The notes below the pieces were generated by a model that was not told the DNA's origin, did no database searches, and saw nothing but the letters and a program-made list of their open reading frames with translations. A program made the position numbers and the translations under genes. 64,000 nucleotides of DNA from Verrucomicrobiaceae bacterium (GTDB taxonomy: Bacteria; Verrucomicrobiota; Verrucomicrobiia; Verrucomicrobiales; Verrucomicrobiaceae), in contig JADJPM010000001.1 of assembly GCA_016713245.1 (NCBI GenBank), forward strand, positions 1,364,001-1,428,000, read 5' to 3'. Below are positions 60,488 through 64,000 of this stretch, piece after piece (the stretch's first letter is position 1; each line of letters opens with the position of its first letter).

Positions 60488-60597
60488 TCCTCTCGCTCCG
60501 CGAGAGGAACGGGGCGTGTGGCAGACTCCACACGTCACCGGGATCTGACAGCGTGGTGATGGTCGAAAGCGTTTCGCTCATCTCGCGGAGCGAGATG
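60488..60597. repeat. Cluster of three hairpins between valS remnant and sulfatase
   Basis: TCCTCTCGC/GCGAGAGGA around TCC (60488-60508), GTGTGG/CCACAC around CAGACT (60516-60533), and CATCTCGC/GCGAGATG around GGA (60579-60597). The first and third are near-reverse-complements of each other. Possibly a small mobile palindrome or a transcript end for the convergent genes. Confidence 0.5.
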
Positions 60598-60634
60598 GCT
60601 TCCATGCTGACGCCTTCTTCGTGGCCTTCGAACC

Positions 60635-62209
60635 TCACTTCACCCCGACAAACTCCTCGCGTGTCAGTTTGCCGTCGCGGTCTTTGTCGAAGGTTTGGAA
60701 GCGTTTGGGCGCGTCGTCTTTCTTGGCGAGGCCGTTCGTGTATTCTTCGAGGGTGAGGATGCTGTCGGTGTTTTTGTCCCAGCGGGTGAAGGCGGCGGCG
60801 CGGTCCACGGTGGGGGCTTTTTTCGTCGTGGGTGCCGGTTTGGGCGGCGGTTCGCGGCTGCCGGATTGCACAAAGGGCGTGGGCAGGGTTTTGCGCCAGG
60901 CGTCGAGCTTGGCTTTGAGCGCGGTGACGAGTTCGGGGCGCTTGTCCGCGAGGTTTTGCTGCTGCTCGCGATCGGTGAGGGCGTTGTAGAGCTCGACGCG
61001 GGTGAAGTCGGCGTTGTGGATGAGGATATGATCGCCATCGCGCACGGAGTGGGTGGGCCAGTCGGCTTCGTGCGAATGGGGGCCGCGCCATTCCCAGAAA
61101 ACGGGTGCTTCGCGCTTGAAGGATTCGCCTTTGAGCGCGGCGAGCACGTTGATGCCATCGCTTTGATAACCAGCGGGCGCTTTCACCTCGAGCGCAGCGA
61201 GGATCGTCGGCATGACATCGACACCGGCGAGCACGCTGGTTTTGTCCACGCGGCCTGCGGGCACGACGCCGGGCCAACGCACGATGAAGGGCACGTTCAC
61301 GCCGCCGAGGTAGAGGCTGCGCTTGCGCCCTCGAAGGCCGCCGGTGGTACCGACGCTGTGATAAAACTTTTCGCCGGGCTTGGCGTGCGAGTTTTCGGGG
61401 CCATTGTCGCTGGAGAAGAAGACGAGCGTGTTTTCGGCGAGCTTCAATTCATCGAGCAGCGCGAGCACGCGTCCGATTTGTTTGTCGGCACGCGTGACGG
61501 CTGAGTAGTAGGTGCGCTGCGGCTCGGCGGTGTCGGGGTATTCCTTTTTGTCCTCGTCGGAGGCGGCGACGAGGTGATGTGTCTCATGCAGCCAGAGATT
61601 CAGGTAGAAGGGCTTGTCTTTGACGCCGCGGATGAAACGCAGCGCATTCTCCGTGGCGGCGGTGGATTGGTAGATGGGGCCGTCTTTAGCGGACACTTTG
61701 GCGAGGCTGGTGCCTTCAAAAACGCTGCGACCTGGGCCAACCCACACGGCGGCATCGTCGTAGCCGTATTCGGCGGGCAGTGGCGCATTCATCGTCTTCT
61801 CCTGGCCGCTGAGATGCCATTTGCCGTAGTGCGCGGTGGCGTAGCCGGCCTCATGCAGCGTGCGCGGCAGCAGCGGCGCTTTCGGATCGAGCCAGTCCGG
61901 CATGCCGCGAGCGACATTCTCCGCGTGCGTGGCGAAGTGCTGATGCACGCCATGCCTCGCGGGATATTGCCCGGTGACGATGGCGGTGCGGCTCGGTGAG
62001 CACACCGGATTGCACACCGTGAACTGATGGAAGTCCGTGCCCTCCCGCGCGAGGCGGTCGAGGTTCGGCGTCTTCAAATGCGGATGCCCGTGGCAGGCGA
62101 GATCGCCAAAGCCCCAGTCGTCGGCGTAGATGAAGACGACGTTCGGCTGCACCGAAAATGACGAATGCAGAAGGACGAATGAGGAAAGGAAGATGGCAAG
62201 CTTGCGCAT
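60635..62209 (-). CDS. Exported sulfatase with C-terminal EF-hand motifs
   Basis: A 524-residue protein with signal peptide (MRKLAIFLSSFVLLHSSFS). Sulfatase site: FIYADDWGFGDL, and CSPSRTAIVTG with Cys70 (classic CxPSR, formylglycine precursor), plus 'GKWHLSG' and 'FFSSDNGPE'. The C-terminal region has two EF-hand loops, DKNTDSILTLEE (about 480) and DKDRDGKLTREEF (about 508), so calcium binding is likely. It is the third gene of a minus-strand run with the beta-helix and sialidase genes, all aimed at extracellular sulfated or sialylated glycans. Confidence 0.93.
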   Translation of the reverse strand: MRKLAIFLSSFVLLHSSFSVQPNVVFIYADDWGFGDLACHGHPHLKTPNLDRLAREGTDFHQFTVCNPVCSPSRTAIVTGQYPARHGVHQHFATHAENVARGMPDWLDPKAPLLPRTLHEAGYATAHYGKWHLSGQEKTMNAPLPAEYGYDDAAVWVGPGRSVFEGTSLAKVSAKDGPIYQSTAATENALRFIRGVKDKPFYLNLWLHETHHLVAASDEDKKEYPDTAEPQRTYYSAVTRADKQIGRVLALLDELKLAENTLVFFSSDNGPENSHAKPGEKFYHSVGTTGGLRGRKRSLYLGGVNVPFIVRWPGVVPAGRVDKTSVLAGVDVMPTILAALEVKAPAGYQSDGINVLAALKGESFKREAPVFWEWRGPHSHEADWPTHSVRDGDHILIHNADFTRVELYNALTDREQQQNLADKRPELVTALKAKLDAWRKTLPTPFVQSGSREPPPKPAPTTKKAPTVDRAAAFTRWDKNTDSILTLEEYTNGLAKKDDAPKRFQTFDKDRDGKLTREEFVGVK

Positions 62210-62224
62210 GGGAAAGAGAAGGCT

Positions 62225-63382
62225 CTACGGATTTCCTACCACCGGCTGAAAGTCGGCCTTCGGAGCATTCGTGGTGCGGACGCGAAGAACCTCGATGGAG
62301 TTTTCATCCACGTTGGCGGAGTTGGACCACTTGATGCCGATGGCTTTGCCGGGCTGGTCGAGTCGGTGAAAGAGGCCGTCGATGACGATCTCGGTGAGCA
62401 CGGATTTGGCGCTTAGCGGAGCCATGTTCGCGCCGATGGGCGGGGTGAGGAATCCGGCGGCGTAGCGGTCATTGTAGATGAAGCGATTGTTCTCCAGGCG
62501 AGCCATGGCGAAGTTATCCATGCGCAGATGCTCGGCGCGGTTCGCGTCGAACTCGCAGGCTCGCACGAGGCCGCGTGACACGCTGGCACCGGGCGTGAGG
62601 ATTTGCAGGCCGATGCCTTCCGCATTCACGAGCGTTCTCTCGCCGCTCCAGCCGCAGCCGGCGAAAGAGCTGCGATCAATGACGAAACCAGCGCTGCGGA
62701 TCAGCGCACCGCCCGCGCCGCACATATTAAAGACGCTGCGCTCGATGGACACGCTCGGGCAGCCGATGGGATGATGATCTCGGAAGCCGTGACCGCCGAT
62801 GCGACTGATGGTGCAGCCCTCGATGGCGAGGAAGATGGTGGCGGTGAAGTCCGGGTTCGCATCCTTCGTGAGATCGCCGATCACGCGAATGCCATCGCCA
62901 CCGAAACCGGTGATGGAGACGTTTCGGATGGCCGGTGCGTAGCAGCCCATCAACTCGATGGCGTGTTCATCGGTGTCGCGGCCTTTGCCGATGAGGCGCA
63001 GCTTTTCCAAAGACAGATCATGCAGGAACTGCCCTGCCTTTTTCACACCCGTGACGCGAAACAACGGCCCGCCGGCACCTCGAAACTCGATACTCGTGAA
63101 CTCCGAGCCACGACCCCGCAATGTCGGCGCAGAAGCACGGGTATCGCCCGGATTGCTGATCGTGAGCGTGCGATGGACGAGGTAGCGCTGCGCTGGGAAG
63201 AACAGCACGCAGGGAGTCTCGCGAGCAAAGTCGAGCGCCGCCTGAATCGCCGCCGTGTCATCCGCCGGAAAGCCCGTCGCGCCCCAGCGCTCCACCGAAT
63301 AGACTTCGTCGCCGCGTGTCATCGGGCTTTGTGCCGGAGCCATGTGCGAAAGCAGCACGAGACAAAAAACGACGTGCTTCAT
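62225..63382 (-). CDS. Exported right-handed beta-helix protein (pectate-lyase/polygalacturonase-like)
   Basis: A 385-residue protein with signal peptide (MKHVVFCLVLLSHMAPAQ). After the signal comes 'VYSVERWGATGFPADDTAAIQAAL', the glycoside-hydrolase-28-type start, then repeated 'AxRxVSITGFGGDGIRVIG', 'GCTISRIGGHGFRDHH', 'FVIDRSSFAGCGWSG', 'CEFDANRAEHLRMDNFAMARLENNRFIYND', a parallel beta-helix. No full GH28 catalytic motif is visible, so a lyase or binding role is possible. Its start overlaps the sialidase stop by 4 bases (ATGA). Confidence 0.85.
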   Translation of the reverse strand: MKHVVFCLVLLSHMAPAQSPMTRGDEVYSVERWGATGFPADDTAAIQAALDFARETPCVLFFPAQRYLVHRTLTISNPGDTRASAPTLRGRGSEFTSIEFRGAGGPLFRVTGVKKAGQFLHDLSLEKLRLIGKGRDTDEHAIELMGCYAPAIRNVSITGFGGDGIRVIGDLTKDANPDFTATIFLAIEGCTISRIGGHGFRDHHPIGCPSVSIERSVFNMCGAGGALIRSAGFVIDRSSFAGCGWSGERTLVNAEGIGLQILTPGASVSRGLVRACEFDANRAEHLRMDNFAMARLENNRFIYNDRYAAGFLTPPIGANMAPLSAKSVLTEIVIDGLFHRLDQPGKAIGIKWSNSANVDENSIEVLRVRTTNAPKADFQPVVGNP

Positions 63383-64000
63383 GGCGCGGTGATCCACTCG
63401 AGATTGAAGCGGGCGCATTGGATGTCGTTCTTCGTTTCCCAAAGGCAGAGCACCGTGCCGTCCGGCAGCACGGCGAGGTCGGAGTAGGCGCTGGGGCCGG
63501 CGTCGAGTGTTTTGCTGATAGGCCAGGTCTTGCCGTCGTCGCGGCTGAGCTTGATGCTGAGGTTTTCGCGTTTGCCACGGCCTGCGGGCGTTTCTTGGCC
63601 GTCTTTGTCGAGCTTCAGCGTGTGGGGATTCGAATAGATCAGCGTGCCGGGCTTCGCGGGATGCGCGGTGATGCTGGCCATGCAGATCGGCTCCCAGAGT
63701 TGATCGTGAAAGGTCGGTTTGCTCCAGCCTGTGGCTCCGTTCGGGCTGAGGGTGATGATCTTGCGATTCGGCTTCGACACGCTGCGCGTGACGAGCATCA
63801 CGCGGCCATCGGATAGCTCGGCGAGCATGGTTTCATTCGGATTGCCGAACTCGCTGTTGTTTGGCACGGCGAGATCGCCTGCGAGCCAGGTTTTGCCGTG
63901 ATCATCGCTGTAGATCGTGGCCGCCGCCGAGGGCGCATGATCGCCTTCCTTGCCATACGCGAGCCAGATCGGCACCACGAGGCGGCCGCTCTTGAGCTGA
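63379..64000 (-). CDS. Sialidase/BNR-repeat protein, 5' part beyond the window
   Basis: Open through the end of the window (207 residues visible). Asp-box motifs of sialidases are present: SDDHGKTW and SRDDGKTW, with 'SAYSDLAVLPDGTVLCLWE' as the typical blade. The N-terminal Arg triad region is not in view. It is the first gene seen of the minus-strand cluster leading to the beta-helix protein and sulfatase. Probably cleaves terminal sialic-acid-type or other glycan residues outside the cell. Confidence 0.88.
   Translation of the reverse strand, partial: QLKSGRLVVPIWLAYGKEGDHAPSAAATIYSDDHGKTWLAGDLAVPNNSEFGNPNETMLAELSDGRVMLVTRSVSKPNRKIITLSPNGATGWSKPTFHDQLWEPICMASITAHPAKPGTLIYSNPHTLKLDKDGQETPAGRGKRENLSIKLSRDDGKTWPISKTLDAGPSAYSDLAVLPDGTVLCLWETKNDIQCARFNLEWITAP

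Noticed and set aside
1..64000. tRNA genes near the island edges as attachment sites.
   Set aside because: Searched visually for T-loop (GGTTCRANTCC-like) patterns and cloverleaf ends near the repeats; none convincing. The repeats themselves derive from protein genes.

Overview
The window looks like a chromosomal piece of a GC-rich Verrucomicrobiota bacterium, probably Verrucomicrobiaceae/Prosthecobacter-like. Pointers are a DUF1501 protein, two exported sulfatases, an SHD1-domain protein, exported sugar isomerase and FG-GAP proteins, duplicated ExbD genes with a toroid protein, and an L28 protein with the KKxxGIG insertion I associate with the PVC superphylum. Most genes lack an obvious Shine-Dalgarno sequence. 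I found no tRNA, rRNA or CRISPR array.

Layout. 1-10.3 kb: the end of an FAD oxidoreductase, DUF1501, a zinc-ribbon membrane protein, a D,D-carboxypeptidase lipoprotein, a parvulin, a small metal-binding protein, an SHD1 protein, metX, nuoI, rpmB, a DUF2007/zinc-finger protein and a sugar isomerase. 10.4-23 kb: a zinc-ribbon membrane protein, an M1 peptidase, a small-ORF/HNH pair, a hybrid histidine kinase, Fic, ABC-F, a membrane protein, AraC and an Ig-like membrane protein. 23-30 kb: two exported hypothetical proteins, between which sits a three-gene ABC-three-component (ABC-3C) conflict system (SMEK effector, middle component, DUF2326 ATPase) bounded by a duplicated gene end. 30-41 kb: trpC, a frameshifted sialate O-acetylesterase, then a long operon-like run of two TPR proteins, ExbB, two ExbD and a TonB-like protein with a terpene-cyclase-type toroid. 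41-53 kb: an OvoA-C-type methyltransferase, FG-GAP protein, L,D-transpeptidase, sulfatase, clpP, Ser/Thr kinase, GNAT, queG, AlkC-like protein, rsfS and bioB. 53-60.5 kb: a mosaic valS whose 3' part is duplicated around a small island (degenerate exonuclease/J-domain protein, LRR protein, valS chimera). 60.6-64 kb: an exported catabolic cluster (sialidase, beta-helix protein, EF-hand sulfatase).

The most interesting pattern is repeated three times: cargo genes lie immediately downstream of a host gene (araC, the 23-kb exported gene, valS), and a diverged second copy of part of that host gene's 3' region closes the segment. No recombinase is encoded in any of them. This suggests cargo arriving with a piece of host-gene homology and inserting by homologous recombination. 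The ABC-3C operon and the exonuclease/J-domain-LRR pair are the likely biological-conflict cargo. A second theme is intergenic palindromes built from opposed arrays of degenerate 7-, 9- or 10-base units.
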